Below, piece by piece: positions 53,782 to 62,490 of a stretch of DNA of 64,000 bases (the stretch's first letter is position 1; every line of letters starts with the position of its first letter). Both the position numbers and the translations under genes were made by a program. The notes under the pieces are model-generated. The model was not told where the DNA came from and searched no databases. It saw only the letters and a program-made list of their open reading frames with translations. This DNA comes from Anoxybacillus flavithermus (GTDB taxonomy: Bacteria > Bacillota > Bacilli > Bacillales > Anoxybacillaceae). The DNA is taken from positions 310,001 through 374,000 of the forward strand of contig NZ_PEDM01000001.1 in assembly GCF_002742685.1 (NCBI RefSeq). The letters are read 5' to 3'.

Positions 53782-55191
53782 TTATTTCCCTGCAATGCCT
53801 GGACTTGTCATGGCATACGGGTCTAAAATATCATGTAATTGCTGTTCATTCAACAAATCGTACTCCAAGCATAGCTCGCGCACCGATTTTCCTGTATGAA
53901 GCGCTTCTTTTGCGATGCGCGATGCCGCTTCGTAACCGATGTACGGATTGACAGCTGTGATGATGCCGATGCTATTTTCGACGTGTTGCTTCATTCGCTC
54001 TTCGTTCGCTTCAATACTAGCTAAACAATAATCTGTAAACACACGAAAGACGTTGTCCATCATATGAAGCGACTGAAGCAAGTTAAACACAAGCACAGGC
54101 TCCATGACGTTTAGCTCTAGCTGCCCTGCTTCTGACGCTAAACAAATCGTCTGATCGTTGCCGATCACTTGAAATGCCACTTGATTCACCACTTCCGCCA
54201 TGACCGGATTCACTTTCCCCGGCATAATGGACGAACCGGGTTGACGAGCAGGTAACGTAATTTCCCCAAGCCCTGCGCGCGGACCAGAAGCCATGAGACG
54301 AAGGTCGTTTGCGATTTTTGACATGTTGATCATACATATTTTTAAAGCGGCCGACACTTCCGTATAGGCATCCGTGTTTTGTGTCGCATCAACGAGATGC
54401 TCCGCATGCACGAGCGGCAAGTCGGTCAAACGAACGAGATGAAAAATAACGCGCTCAATATATATCGGATCGGCATTTAATCCCGTACCTACAGCCGTTG
54501 CGCCGATATTGACTTCATACAAATGTTGGCGCGACTGGGCAATGCGTTCGATATCCCGTTTCACAACGCGGCGATACGCTTCAAATTCTTGTCCGAGCCG
54601 AATCGGAACGGCATCTTGTAAATGCGTCCGTCCCATTTTTATGACGTGATCAAACTGCTTCGCTTTATTGGCAAACGTATCATGCATATGTTTCATCGTC
54701 TGAAGCAATTTGTTCATCATCTTTAACACTGCAATATGAATCGCTGTCGGAAAGGCGTCGTTTGTCGATTGCGACATGTTCACATGCGTATTCGGGCTAA
54801 TGATATGGTAACTTCCTTTTCGCTCTCCTAACCATTCGAGTGCGCGATTCGCGATCACTTCGTTCGTGTTCATATTGATTGACGTGCCTGCGCCACCTTG
54901 AATCGGATCGACGATAAATTGATCGTGCCATTGTCCTGCGATAATTTCATCTGCCGCTTTCACGATCGCTTCACCGATGCGTCGATCAAGTTGCCCCGTC
55001 TCCATATTCGCAAGCGCAGCCGCTTTTTTTACGATCGCCATCGCTTCGATGAGCTCACGATGCAAACGGTAACCAGTAATCGGGAAGTTTTCTGCGGCGC
55101 GCATCGTTTGAATGCCGTAATACGCCTCATACGGAATTTCTTTTTCGCCAAGCAAATCTCGTTCAAGTCGCACTTCTTTCGTTCGCATCAT
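53782..55191 (-). CDS. ansB: aspartate ammonia-lyase
   Basis: A 469-residue fumarase/aspartase-family enzyme converting aspartate to fumarate and ammonia. The catalytic signature GSSIMPGKVNPVMAE and the motif GRTHLQDAVPIRLGQE are intact. ATG lies directly on the ansA stop (TAAATG). Fumarate made here feeds the malic enzyme encoded next through malate. Confidence 0.95.
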   Translation of the reverse strand: MMRTKEVRLERDLLGEKEIPYEAYYGIQTMRAAENFPITGYRLHRELIEAMAIVKKAAALANMETGQLDRRIGEAIVKAADEIIAGQWHDQFIVDPIQGGAGTSINMNTNEVIANRALEWLGERKGSYHIISPNTHVNMSQSTNDAFPTAIHIAVLKMMNKLLQTMKHMHDTFANKAKQFDHVIKMGRTHLQDAVPIRLGQEFEAYRRVVKRDIERIAQSRQHLYEVNIGATAVGTGLNADPIYIERVIFHLVRLTDLPLVHAEHLVDATQNTDAYTEVSAALKICMINMSKIANDLRLMASGPRAGLGEITLPARQPGSSIMPGKVNPVMAEVVNQVAFQVIGNDQTICLASEAGQLELNVMEPVLVFNLLQSLHMMDNVFRVFTDYCLASIEANEERMKQHVENSIGIITAVNPYIGYEAASRIAKEALHTGKSVRELCLEYDLLNEQQLHDILDPYAMTSPGIAGK

Positions 55192-56202
55192 TTACGCATC
55201 CCAACCTTCTTCATGTTTTTTTGTCATATCATTTGCGATTGGCGTTTCCATGATGTTTTTAATTTCCATTAAATTGGTCGTTTTTCCTAACGCCCACATC
55301 AATTTCGGTACGATCGCTTCCGTATTCATATCACCGGATAAAATAACGGTGTTTTGTGCCACTTTCCGACCAACTTCGTATAGCGTTAAATCTTCGCCTT
55401 CTTCTAAACATTGCGTCGTAATGACGACTGCCATGCCATCGTCGATCAGTTCTTTTATTTTCGGCAATAAATTGCGCCCTTGAAACGGCACGCCACCACT
55501 TCCGAAGCTTTCGATAATGACGCCGCGATATAAGTGGCGAATGTAATCGAATATTTCTGGTTTTGTCCCCGGATGAAGCTTTAACAAAAACACATCCGGA
55601 CAAAGCGACGGGTCAAATTGCAGCTTTCCGCTCGGCTTTTGTAGCTCATATTGATAATGAATCGTTTCCCCATGAATGTAGGCGACGTACGGGTGGTTAA
55701 TGCTTTCAAACGCGTCGTAACTTTTCGTCCGCATTTTGACTGCCCGCGTTCCTAAAATGACACGCCCATCGAAGACGACAAACACCCCTCCGACGTCTTC
55801 ACAAGCAAACCGAAGCGCATCGCGTACATTTTTTTTCGCATCCGTCTTCGGAAACCCAATCGGTACTTGTGAGCCAGTTAGCACAATCGGTTTATGGCTG
55901 TTTTGAAGCATATATGATAAAGCGGCCGCCGTATACGCCATCGTATCTGTCCCATGTGTAACGACGAACCCATCGTATTTGTCGTAATGTGTATAAATCG
56001 CCGTTGCAATATCACGCCAATGTTCTGGCTGCATATTCGTGCTGTCGATGTTCATTAAAATTTCGCTATGTAACCGATACGGCTGATTGTCGATCGTAAT
56101 GTAGCTCGTCAATTCTTCTGCCGACAGCTTCGGCGTCAATCCTTCTTCACTCGGCACAGAAGCAATCGTGCCGCCTGTCGCAAGCAACAAAATGTTTTTC
56201 AT
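55192..56202 (-). CDS. ansA: type I cytosolic L-asparaginase
   Basis: A 336-residue enzyme hydrolysing asparagine to aspartate. The first catalytic Thr is in [10 protein letters not shown] and the second in [18 protein letters not shown] at 56202 is 8 nt from SD GAGG; an in-frame GTG at 56211 overlaps the SD. It is the first gene of ansA-ansB-malic enzyme. No signal peptide. Confidence 0.95.
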   Translation of the reverse strand: MKNILLLATGGTIASVPSEEGLTPKLSAEELTSYITIDNQPYRLHSEILMNIDSTNMQPEHWRDIATAIYTHYDKYDGFVVTHGTDTMAYTAAALSYMLQNSHKPIVLTGSQVPIGFPKTDAKKNVRDALRFACEDVGGVFVVFDGRVILGTRAVKMRTKSYDAFESINHPYVAYIHGETIHYQYELQKPSGKLQFDPSLCPDVFLLKLHPGTKPEIFDYIRHLYRGVIIESFGSGGVPFQGRNLLPKIKELIDDGMAVVITTQCLEEGEDLTLYEVGRKVAQNTVILSGDMNTEAIVPKLMWALGKTTNLMEIKNIMETPIANDMTKKHEEGWDA

Positions 56203-56238
56203 GCTCGTCACCTCAAATATGGCGATTTTAAGTCATCT

Positions 56239-56267
56239 ATTGTATTCTTTGTGTCATGTAGTGTAAA
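56239..56267 (-). promoter_or_regulatory. SigA promoter of the ansAB operon
   Basis: On the minus strand TTTACA (56262-56267), a 17-nt spacer and TACAAT (56239-56244). The predicted start is about 30 nt before ansA. Confidence 0.65.
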
Positions 56268-56281
56268 CTATAAATAAAATT

Positions 56282-56360
56282 GTTCGCGATTCGCGTACCT
56301 TTAATTCAATTATATTTAGGAAAATAGAAAATAACAAGTATTTTTATTCGTTTTGCGAAC
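56282..56360. promoter_or_regulatory. inverted GTTCGC half-sites in the ansR-ansA intergenic region
   Basis: GTTCGC-GA-TTCGCG starts at 56282, just upstream of the ansA -35 box. GCGAAC at 56355-56360 lies just before the ansR SD. The two face each other across 67 bp and could be AnsR sites; this is inferred. Confidence 0.4.
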
Positions 56361-56385
56361 GACGCATAGTAAGGGAGAGAATACG

Positions 56386-56718
56386 ATGATTTCAAAACGA
56401 TTATCGGAGTTACGGAAAAAGAGGCAATGGTCATTGCAATATATTGCCGACCAACTCAATATCGCAAAAAGTACATATGCTGGTTATGAATCTGGTTACC
56501 GCCAGCCGTCGCTGGAAGCGGTCAAAGAGCTTGCCACGTTATTTGGCACAACAACGGATTATTTGCTTGGTGTCACAAATGATGAACAACCGACCATTGA
56601 GCTAACGAATGCGGCGTTTCATATGACAGTAGACGGCGAACCGTTAACGGAAGACGAAATCATTCAACTTATTGCATTCATTCGTACGAAACGTGAACTT
56701 GAGAAACATAAAAAATAG
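56386..56718 (+). CDS. ansR: HTH-type repressor of the ans operon
   Basis: A 110-residue Xre/Cro-type regulator. The helix-turn-helix LQYIADQLNIAKSTYAGYES is followed by a conserved linker and a small C-terminal helical part. ATG at 56386 follows SD AAGGGAGA; the frame to 56353 has no SD. It is divergent from ansA, as AnsR in B. subtilis, where it represses ansAB in the absence of asparagine. Confidence 0.88.
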   Translation: MISKRLSELRKKRQWSLQYIADQLNIAKSTYAGYESGYRQPSLEAVKELATLFGTTTDYLLGVTNDEQPTIELTNAAFHMTVDGEPLTEDEIIQLIAFIRTKRELEKHKK

Positions 56719-56735
56719 GCGTCACAAAACGCCTA
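56716..56735. terminator. terminator between ansR and the Ser/Thr kinase gene
   Basis: TAGGCGT/ACGCCTA with a 6-nt loop. T6 follows on the minus strand. Confidence 0.75.
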
Positions 56736-57491
56736 CTGAATCATTGCAACATCGCGCGCCAATGACTCAACTGATGCATACGGCCGATCAATCTGCAACA
56801 TACGTCGCAACACATGACGCGCTTTCTCCGATAGCAACAGTTCGTCTTCCCAGCTTTTTTCTTCGTCCGCTGTCGGCTCATAAGCAGAATATAATAAAAA
56901 CAATAAAAAATGGCCAAGAGCGTATATGTCGCTTTTTACATCAATGTTTCGCCTTAGCCGCTGTTCAAGTGTGAACAGCCGTTCATTTTTTTCGGATAAA
57001 AAGCGCGCAAGCCCGAAATCGAGGACATATACAATCCCATCGCGAAAAACGATATTCGGAATGCGCAAATCGCGATGCACAATGCCGTGTGCGTGAATGT
57101 ATTGCACGACACGCAACACATCCGCTAATAGTGAAAACGCTTCTTTTTCATCGTACGTTTTGTTTTTATCAAAAATAAGTGTCTCAATCGTATCCCCTTC
57201 AATGTATTCCATGACAAGATGCAACGTGCCTTGCACGTCAAACGAGTCGTACAACTTCGGGATTTGCGGATGATCGAGCTTTTTTAAAATAAGCGCCTCT
57301 CGTTCAAACGATGCACGCCGCTTCTTTCTTTTCGTCCGCTTCATCTGTTTTAAAACGACAAGTTCCTTCGTTTCTTCATCGCGCGCCACGTATGCTACCC
57401 CGTAACTTCCTTCCCCGATTTGTCTTTCAATGACATACCGTCCATTCACGACTGCACCTTCCCGATACGGCTTTTGAAACAAATGAATCAT
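56733..57491 (-). CDS. Hanks-type Ser/Thr protein kinase (YrzF-like)
   Basis: A 252-residue soluble kinase without extracellular domain. Glycine loop IGEGSYGVAYVA, Lys in VVLKQMKR, catalytic loop HRDLRIPNIV (variant of HRDLKPxN with Arg in place of Lys) and DFGLARF are all present. ATG overlaps the stop of a His-rich small gene (TAATG), so they are co-translated. YrzF and YabT are small Hanks kinases of B. subtilis; closeness to YrzF is inferred. Confidence 0.87.
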   Translation of the reverse strand: MIHLFQKPYREGAVVNGRYVIERQIGEGSYGVAYVARDEETKELVVLKQMKRTKRKKRRASFEREALILKKLDHPQIPKLYDSFDVQGTLHLVMEYIEGDTIETLIFDKNKTYDEKEAFSLLADVLRVVQYIHAHGIVHRDLRIPNIVFRDGIVYVLDFGLARFLSEKNERLFTLEQRLRRNIDVKSDIYALGHFLLFLLYSAYEPTADEEKSWEDELLLSEKARHVLRRMLQIDRPYASVESLARDVAMIQ

Positions 57492-57664
57492 TAGCTGCTA
57501 AAAAAGCTTGAGAATATGCTATGGCTATGATGTTTTCTTTTATAATGCTTATAGCCGTATTGCGACGGATGGCGATGCGGACGGTACGTATAACGATCGC
57601 TGCTGCTGTAACGATGTTTATGCATGCTTTTGTGTAAAAGTAGTTCGAGCAATTTTTTCAGCAT
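57491..57664 (-). CDS. His/Tyr-rich 57-aa protein coupled to the Ser/Thr kinase
   Basis: After a short hydrophobic helix (MLKKLLELLLHKSM) the protein is almost entirely His, Tyr, Arg, Lys and Ser (DRYTYRPHRHPSQYGYKHYK, KHHSHS). ATG at 57664 is about 9 nt from SD GGAAGGG; a start at 57673 abuts it. The stop overlaps the kinase start by one base. Composition resembles spore-coat tyrosine/histidine-rich proteins; a coat or metal-binding role is a guess. Ser-rich stretches could be kinase targets. Confidence 0.72.
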   Translation of the reverse strand: MLKKLLELLLHKSMHKHRYSSSDRYTYRPHRHPSQYGYKHYKRKHHSHSIFSSFFSS

Positions 57665-57791
57665 GGTTATCATCCCTTCCTCTTGAATACATGAATATAC
57701 GAAAAATAGAAAAAAAAGTTTCACATTTAACATATATGCCTTGCGAAATAGAAAAAATTTTATGAAAATACAAAAAGAAGGAGGGATACAT

Positions 57792-58481
57792 ATGTTTCAT
57801 CATGGTGTAAAATCGGGAGTCGCCATTGCAATCGGATACGCACCTGTTGCCCTTACGTTCGGTTTGTTAGCGAAGTCAACAGGTCTTTCCATCGTAGAAA
57901 CAACGCTTATGAGCATGATTGTATTTGCGGGGGCAGCACAATACATTTCGCTCAATTTGATTTCGCTTGGTACCGGGACGTTTGAAATCATTGTAACGAC
58001 GTTTATTTTAAACATTCGTCATTTTTTAATGTCCGCATCCCTAAATGAAAAGGCGGAACGCGATGCTCTTTGGAAAAAGGCACTATATGCGTTTGGCATT
58101 ACAGATGAAACGTTTTCTGTCGCGGCGATGAAAGAAGGAACAGTCTCTGCTTCGTATATGTTCGGACTTATTTTCATTTCGTACAGCAGTTGGGTCGTCA
58201 ACTCTGCCATCGGCCATGTCGTTGGCGCGTATTTGCCAGAAAACGTACAACTAAGCTTATCTGTTGCCCTTTATGCGATGTTTGTCGGGCTGTTAGTTCC
58301 CGCCGTCAAAACAGAGCGAAAAGCGCTTTGGCTTGCGGTTTGTTCGGGCGCCATCAACTGCATGCTTTTATTATGGCTTCACGTTCCAAAAGGCTGGGCG
58401 ATCGTCATCGCAACGATTATGTCATCCATGTTTATCCAATGGATTGTAGAAAAAGGAAAGGAGACAACATATGCGCAGTGA
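57792..58481 (+). CDS. azlC: AzlC-family branched-chain amino acid exporter, large subunit
   Basis: A 229-residue membrane protein with about five to six helices. The AzlC motif IGYAPVALTFGLLAKSTGLS is at the N-terminus and MSMIVFAGAAQYISLNLI follows. ATG at 57792 is behind SD GGAGGGA. It overlaps azlD by 11 bp. AzlC/AzlD pairs (LIV-E family) export leucine-type amino acids or analogues. Confidence 0.9.
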   Translation: MFHHGVKSGVAIAIGYAPVALTFGLLAKSTGLSIVETTLMSMIVFAGAAQYISLNLISLGTGTFEIIVTTFILNIRHFLMSASLNEKAERDALWKKALYAFGITDETFSVAAMKEGTVSASYMFGLIFISYSSWVVNSAIGHVVGAYLPENVQLSLSVALYAMFVGLLVPAVKTERKALWLAVCSGAINCMLLLWLHVPKGWAIVIATIMSSMFIQWIVEKGKETTYAQ

Positions 58482-58773
58482 CATTCTTTTCATCATTCTC
58501 GGCATGGGCATCGTCACATACATTCCGCGCATGCTTCCATTGACCGTTTTTCATCGCATCCACTTGCCGCCGTTTTGGCGCGGTGTATTGCGCAACGTCC
58601 CGTACGCGACGCTTGGTGCTTTAATTATTCCTGGGATGTTTCTCATCCAAGACGACCTATGGTTTGGCATCCTTGGCTTTGTTAGTGCTGTTTTTGCCTC
58701 TTGGCTCGGTGCGAATGTCATGATCGTCGTTTTCGTCTCTGTACTTGTGTTAACCGTATATACGTTCATATAA
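58471..58773 (+). CDS. azlD: AzlD-family small subunit of branched-chain amino acid exporter
   Basis: A 100-residue protein with three to four hydrophobic helices. The family motif GMGIVTYIPRMLPL is at the N-terminus. It starts 11 bp inside azlC with SD AAAGGAG. It ends at an intrinsic terminator. Confidence 0.9.
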   Translation: MRSDILFIILGMGIVTYIPRMLPLTVFHRIHLPPFWRGVLRNVPYATLGALIIPGMFLIQDDLWFGILGFVSAVFASWLGANVMIVVFVSVLVLTVYTFI

Positions 58774-58775
58774 CA

Positions 58776-58802
58776 AGGGTGTCCAACATGATCGGACACC
58801 CT
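58776..58802. terminator. terminator between azlCD and the EamA exporter
   Basis: AGGGTGTCC/GGACACCCT with a 9-nt loop. Only a weak U-tract on the plus strand. Confidence 0.65.
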
Positions 58803-58809
58803 ACATCTT

Positions 58810-59688
58810 TTACACTTGCTTTTTTCGAAACACTGCAATAACGACCCCGATAACGATCAACGCTCCACCAATCCAAAATGAAACATGTAATTGCTCATGC
58901 AAAAACATCCAACCAAACAAAGAGCCGACAAGCGGCTGGAAAAAGAAAAAAAGCGATCCAACACCGGCATCCATCATTTCCATCCCTTTATTCCAAAGAA
59001 AAAACGCCCCTGCGGTTGACACAACACCGAGATAAATGACCCCAAGCACAACGGGAAACGAAAAAGTTACAGACGTCACTTGCCACCATTCCCATACCAT
59101 CAATGGCGTTGTGCCGATGAAAGCAACGAAAATCGCATAAGTCGTAATAACTAATACCGACAGTCGCGCCGATGCCATTTTGACAAGTACCGATAAAAGT
59201 GCCCATGTTACGGCCGCTCCAACGAGTAAGACGTTCCCGAAAAATGACGTCGTCTCTTCCCCACCAAATCCAACGACGACAACAACCCCTGCCGTCGCAA
59301 GCAGAAGCGCACTTAGTTTTCGTAACGTCACGACTTCATTTAACATCCAACGAGCGAAAATAACAATAAACGCAGGCGTGGCTGACGTAATGAGCGAAGC
59401 CGTATGCGCATCCGACCATTTTGTCCCGACAAACTGTAAGGAAATAGAAACGACATACCCGACGATCCCAATGGATATGATATGCTTCCAATCTTGCTTC
59501 TCTTTCGGCATCGAAACGCGTTTCACGCGTAAAATTGCCCATAATACAAAAAAAGCAACCGCATAACGAAGCCATACGAGCGTAAATGGCGGAACATAAT
59601 CGAGCACATATTTACTCACGACATACATGCCACCCCAAATGCTCGCAGCAAGCGACAAATACAACGAACCGAAAAACGTTTGTCTCAT
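58810..59688 (-). CDS. EamA/DMT-superfamily exporter
   Basis: A 292-residue protein with ten hydrophobic helices in two EamA repeats. The first is LSLAASIWGGMYVVSKYVLDYVPP in shortened family form, the second starts near LVGAAVTWALLSVLV. ATG at 59688 is 6 nt from SD GGAGGGG; the frame to 59778 has no better site. Substrate unknown (metabolite or drug). Confidence 0.87.
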   Translation of the reverse strand: MRQTFFGSLYLSLAASIWGGMYVVSKYVLDYVPPFTLVWLRYAVAFFVLWAILRVKRVSMPKEKQDWKHIISIGIVGYVVSISLQFVGTKWSDAHTASLITSATPAFIVIFARWMLNEVVTLRKLSALLLATAGVVVVVGFGGEETTSFFGNVLLVGAAVTWALLSVLVKMASARLSVLVITTYAIFVAFIGTTPLMVWEWWQVTSVTFSFPVVLGVIYLGVVSTAGAFFLWNKGMEMMDAGVGSLFFFFQPLVGSLFGWMFLHEQLHVSFWIGGALIVIGVVIAVFRKKQV

Positions 59689-59910
59689 CTTTTCCCCTCC
59701 GTCTTTTTTCTTTTTTCTACAAGATGGAACATGCGCTTGCTCCGTCTTAGAAGCAAGCTGCTGGTTGATCGTTTTCAAATAAATACATATACATACTTCT
59801 CACTCCTATACGATGGTTATTTTTTTATTTTATCAAATTTTTTAATGGTCTAAAGAAAACAAACGTCGATCCACGGTAGTTTTTACATCCCACAATACAA
59901 AGCCCGTCGC

Positions 59911-59939
59911 ACTAGTTAAACGCTAGCCGTCTAACTAGT
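59911..59939. repeat. inverted repeat downstream of the STAS-like gene
   Basis: ACTAGTTA (59911-59918)/TAACTAGT (59932-59939) with a 13-nt loop. It lies at the 3' end of the four-gene minus-strand operon and lacks a U-tract. Otherwise the 59689-59963 gap shows no gene. Confidence 0.5.
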
Positions 59940-59963
59940 ACCACGGGGAACTTTTTAAAAACT

Positions 59964-60335
59964 TTATTCGTCTAAAAAATCTTCTGCTTGCTTTGGATGA
60001 AGAAAATACTCTTCAGTAAATGTTTCCTCAAGGGCATTCATCGCTTTTGCTGATTTAATTTGGTTAATTAAGTTATCAACAACAACAGCAGACTTTTTCA
60101 AACGGTGAGGACTAGACAACATCACTTGACGAAGTTTGTTAATTTCTACGTAACACTCATCATTGAGCTGATCCATTCCTCTTAAATCTGCAAAAAATGT
60201 CCACTGTTCACGTACTCTCTGATGAATTATATCCGTAATTTCTTTCACATAATTTTTTACATCACTTACCGTTAAAGCACCTGTGGCTTGTGCATAAATA
60301 CGGTTTTTATATGCCAAATATTCCACCCGATACAT
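59964..60335 (-). CDS. small STAS/SpoIIAA-like domain protein
   Basis: A 123-residue soluble protein with alternating strands and helices: IYAQATGALTVSDVKNYVKE, then WTFFADLRGM, then KKSAVVVDN. This pattern resembles the STAS-like DUF (SpoIIAA-like) fold. There is no phospho-acceptor Ser motif of SpoIIAA. It lies 23 bp downstream of the flavodoxin-fold reductase and is probably its operon partner. Function unknown. Confidence 0.6.
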   Translation of the reverse strand: MYRVEYLAYKNRIYAQATGALTVSDVKNYVKEITDIIHQRVREQWTFFADLRGMDQLNDECYVEINKLRQVMLSSPHRLKKSAVVVDNLINQIKSAKAMNALEETFTEEYFLHPKQAEDFLDE

Positions 60336-60358
60336 ATGTTAATCCCCTTATCGCACGT

Positions 60359-60946
60359 TTAAGCTAAACAGCTAACCTTCTGTTTCACTTCTTCTAACAT
60401 CTGTTTTCGCTCTTCATCACTCACATACGGAACAGAGTAAAATACAGTATGATCTAAAACTTCCATGCCTGTAAATGCAAGCGTTCCTGCATTCATCACC
60501 GCTTGAAACGCTGATGGAAGGTTTCCTAATTCAAGAAACTCTTTCGGCTGACCAGTTGTTTGAAAAATGATCGCCTTTTTATTTTTCAACAACCCTTCTG
60601 CTCCGTTTTCTGTATATTGAAACGCAAAACCGTTTGTAAACACCCGATCGATAAACCCTTTTAAAATCGCTGGCGTGCCCGCCCACCATGTCGGATAAAT
60701 GAATATGATATGATCTGCCCAAGCGATGTGCTCTTGTTCAATTCGAATATCATCCGGTATTTGATGTTGTGAAAATTGAACAAAATCTTCTGATGATAAC
60801 ACCGGATGAAAACGCAACTCATACAAATCGCGGACTCGGACGTCATGCCCTTTCGCCGTTAACGTTTGTTGGACAGTTTCTTTGATCGCAGCGTTAAAAC
60901 TGTTTGGATTTGGATGTGCATATATGACTAACGTATTCATGTTCAT
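60359..60946 (-). CDS. NAD(P)H quinone oxidoreductase, flavodoxin-like fold (KefF/MdaB group)
   Basis: A 195-residue FAD/FMN enzyme. The N-terminal motif VIYAHPNPNSFNAAI, the FIYPTWWAGTPAILKGFIDRV flavin-binding stretch and the TTGQP loop are typical. SD AAAGGGG is before ATG. It lies 11 bp downstream of a second, related reductase gene. It reduces quinones by two electrons (family knowledge). The MarR-type regulator upstream suggests induction by quinones or electrophiles. Confidence 0.9.
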   Translation of the reverse strand: MNMNTLVIYAHPNPNSFNAAIKETVQQTLTAKGHDVRVRDLYELRFHPVLSSEDFVQFSQHQIPDDIRIEQEHIAWADHIIFIYPTWWAGTPAILKGFIDRVFTNGFAFQYTENGAEGLLKNKKAIIFQTTGQPKEFLELGNLPSAFQAVMNAGTLAFTGMEVLDHTVFYSVPYVSDEERKQMLEEVKQKVSCLA

Positions 60947-60957
60947 TCCCCTTTCTT

Positions 60958-61479
60958 TTAAACAGTTGTTATATGTTCAATGAGTTTTTCCGCACTTTCT
61001 GCAATTTGCTCGTTCGTTAACGTACGAGCACCATGAAGGTGGAATGACGGTAAATATCTCATCCCTGTTAAATTCGCCATCGCTTGAAAAGGACGAAGCA
61101 ACTCGCTCATCGTGTAATGATTGTATCCCCCTGCTCGATAAGCACCTTCTGGTCCACCTGTCGATACAGCAATAACAAAGTCTTTTCCATGCAACTTATT
61201 TCCTTCACTTCCATATGCAAAGCCATAGGATAAAACGACATCTTGCCATTCTTTTAGTAAAGACGGACTACTGTACCAATAAAAAGGAAACTGAAAAACG
61301 ATTCGATCATGTTCAATCAGTAGTCTTTGCTCTCGTTCGATATTAATGTTTCCATTCGGATAGTTTTTATAAAGTTCATGAACGGTCACATTCGGCTGTT
61401 TCTTTAAACGCTCTACCCACGCGCGATTCACTCTCGATTCATCAATGCGCGGATGCGCAACGATCACTAACGTTTTCAT
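60958..61479 (-). CDS. NAD(P)H quinone oxidoreductase, YwrO-like
   Basis: A 173-residue flavodoxin-fold enzyme. VIVAHPRIDESRVNRAW, the FQFPFYWYSSPSLLKEWQD flavin-contact region and STGGPEGAYRAGGYNH are the hallmarks. ATG at 61479 is 9 nt from SD GGAGGAAGG; the frame to 61575 covers the promoter and is rejected. Length equals that of YwrO-type enzymes. Two copies of a palindromic operator precede it. Confidence 0.9.
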   Translation of the reverse strand: MKTLVIVAHPRIDESRVNRAWVERLKKQPNVTVHELYKNYPNGNINIEREQRLLIEHDRIVFQFPFYWYSSPSLLKEWQDVVLSYGFAYGSEGNKLHGKDFVIAVSTGGPEGAYRAGGYNHYTMSELLRPFQAMANLTGMRYLPSFHLHGARTLTNEQIAESAEKLIEHITTV

Positions 61480-61596
61480 AGAAGTAAACCTTCCTCCCAT
61501 ATTTGTTAATAACGTATCATATCTTTCCCATCGGCATAAATGGACATGTATGATTCCGTTGGCCAACGCGTTCATGACATTGTCTCATTCGATATA

Positions 61597-61617
61597 AACA
61601 TTTGTTTGTACATACAA
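61597..61617. promoter_or_regulatory. MarR-type operator, promoter-distal copy
   Basis: Contains the near-palindrome TTGTTTGTACATACAA (61602-61617). The surrounding 21 bp are identical to 61665-61685. Confidence 0.7.
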
Positions 61618-61659
61618 ATAAATGTTTATTCGATTAATATATTTCCGTTCACATGAAGA

Positions 61660-61689
61660 AGTATAACATTTGTTTGTACATACAATCAA
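61660..61689 (-). promoter_or_regulatory. promoter and MarR-type operator of the quinone reductase operon
   Basis: On the minus strand TTGATT (61684-61689), an 18-nt spacer and TATACT (61660-61665). The palindrome TTGTTTGTACATACAA (61670-61685) fills the spacer. Binding there would block RNA polymerase. Confidence 0.68.
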
Positions 61690-61707
61690 TACATTAAAAA
61701 AATTTTT

Positions 61708-62136
61708 TTATTTTTTTTCTAGTCGATCGCACACTTCATCAATTTGTTGTGTAATACGTTGAGCATCTTCATCACCTAAAATTTGAGCATAACGCTTATA
61801 AAGATTTCGCCAACACCTTTTGATGTCATCCTGTATTCCTATCCCTTTTTCAGTTAAGTAGACGAAAGTCATTTTTCCTTCATTTTTGCGATATACGAGC
61901 TGTTTTGCTTCCAATTTCTCAACAAAACGCGTACTCGTCGATGGGGCAATATGCAAAATGTCACTCAATTCTTTTTGCGTAATGCCCGGTTGGTCGCTTA
62001 CAGTCATCAACAAAAAAGCGTGCATCGGCGACAAACCAATATACGAAAATTCTTCCTCTGCTATTTTATTCATTAATCTCGCTAACCGATTTGATGTAAA
62101 ATATAAACATTTACAAAAATTTTGACCCACTGGCAT
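61708..62136 (-). CDS. MarR-family transcriptional regulator
   Basis: A 142-residue winged-helix repressor. The DNA-binding part is GITQKELSDILHIAPSTSTRFVEKL with wing KNEGKMTFVYLTEKG. Two cysteines at the extreme N-terminus (NFCKCLYF) recall thiol-based redox MarR sensors such as OhrR/MhqR-like proteins, although position alone does not prove redox sensing. SD AAGG is upstream of ATG. Its gene precedes the quinone reductases and two operator copies lie in between. Confidence 0.87.
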   Translation of the reverse strand: MPVGQNFCKCLYFTSNRLARLMNKIAEEEFSYIGLSPMHAFLLMTVSDQPGITQKELSDILHIAPSTSTRFVEKLEAKQLVYRKNEGKMTFVYLTEKGIGIQDDIKRCWRNLYKRYAQILGDEDAQRITQQIDEVCDRLEKK

Positions 62137-62300
62137 TCCCTACCTTCAACATACTTGTATATAAAAATTACTAAATAAAAAGAAACTTGTAAAGCAAAAC
62201 CTAGAGCTTTGTATTACCGAATCAATCCGTAAAAAATCTACTGAACAACATGCTCACTTTATCTCGTAGACGCAATACGAAATATGCATCATTCAATAAA

Positions 62301-62331
62301 AACCCCGAGCTCTCTAAAAGAACTCGGGGTT
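62301..62331 (-). terminator. terminator of tRNA-Val
   Basis: AACCCCGAG/CTCGGGGTT (62301-62309, 62323-62331) followed on the minus strand by TTTTATTG. Confidence 0.85.
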
Positions 62332-62335
62332 GTGA

Positions 62336-62408
62336 TGATTCCGACTGGGCTCGAACCAGCGACCTCCACCCTGTCAAGGTGGCGCTCTCCCAGCTGAGCT
62401 ACGGAATC
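62336..62408 (-). tRNA. tRNA-Val (anticodon GAC)
   Basis: A 73-nt cloverleaf. The acceptor GATTCCG pairs with CGGAATC, discriminator A. The D arm has AGCTCAGCTGGGAGAGC. The anticodon stem CCACC/GGTGG has loop TTGACAG (anticodon GAC), and the T arm is CTGGTTCGAGCCCAG. CCA is not encoded. It has its own promoter and terminator. Confidence 0.95.
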
Positions 62409-62439
62409 GTATGTTGTTGTCCTATCGAACACATTTTTC

Positions 62440-62468
62440 ATTATACTTACCTTCTCTCACATTGTCAA
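62440..62468 (-). promoter_or_regulatory. consensus promoter of tRNA-Val
   Basis: TTGACA (62463-62468), a 17-nt spacer and TATAAT (62440-62445), a perfect SigA consensus on the minus strand. Confidence 0.88.
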
Positions 62469-62490
62469 ATACTTTTTTAAAAAATTTTTT

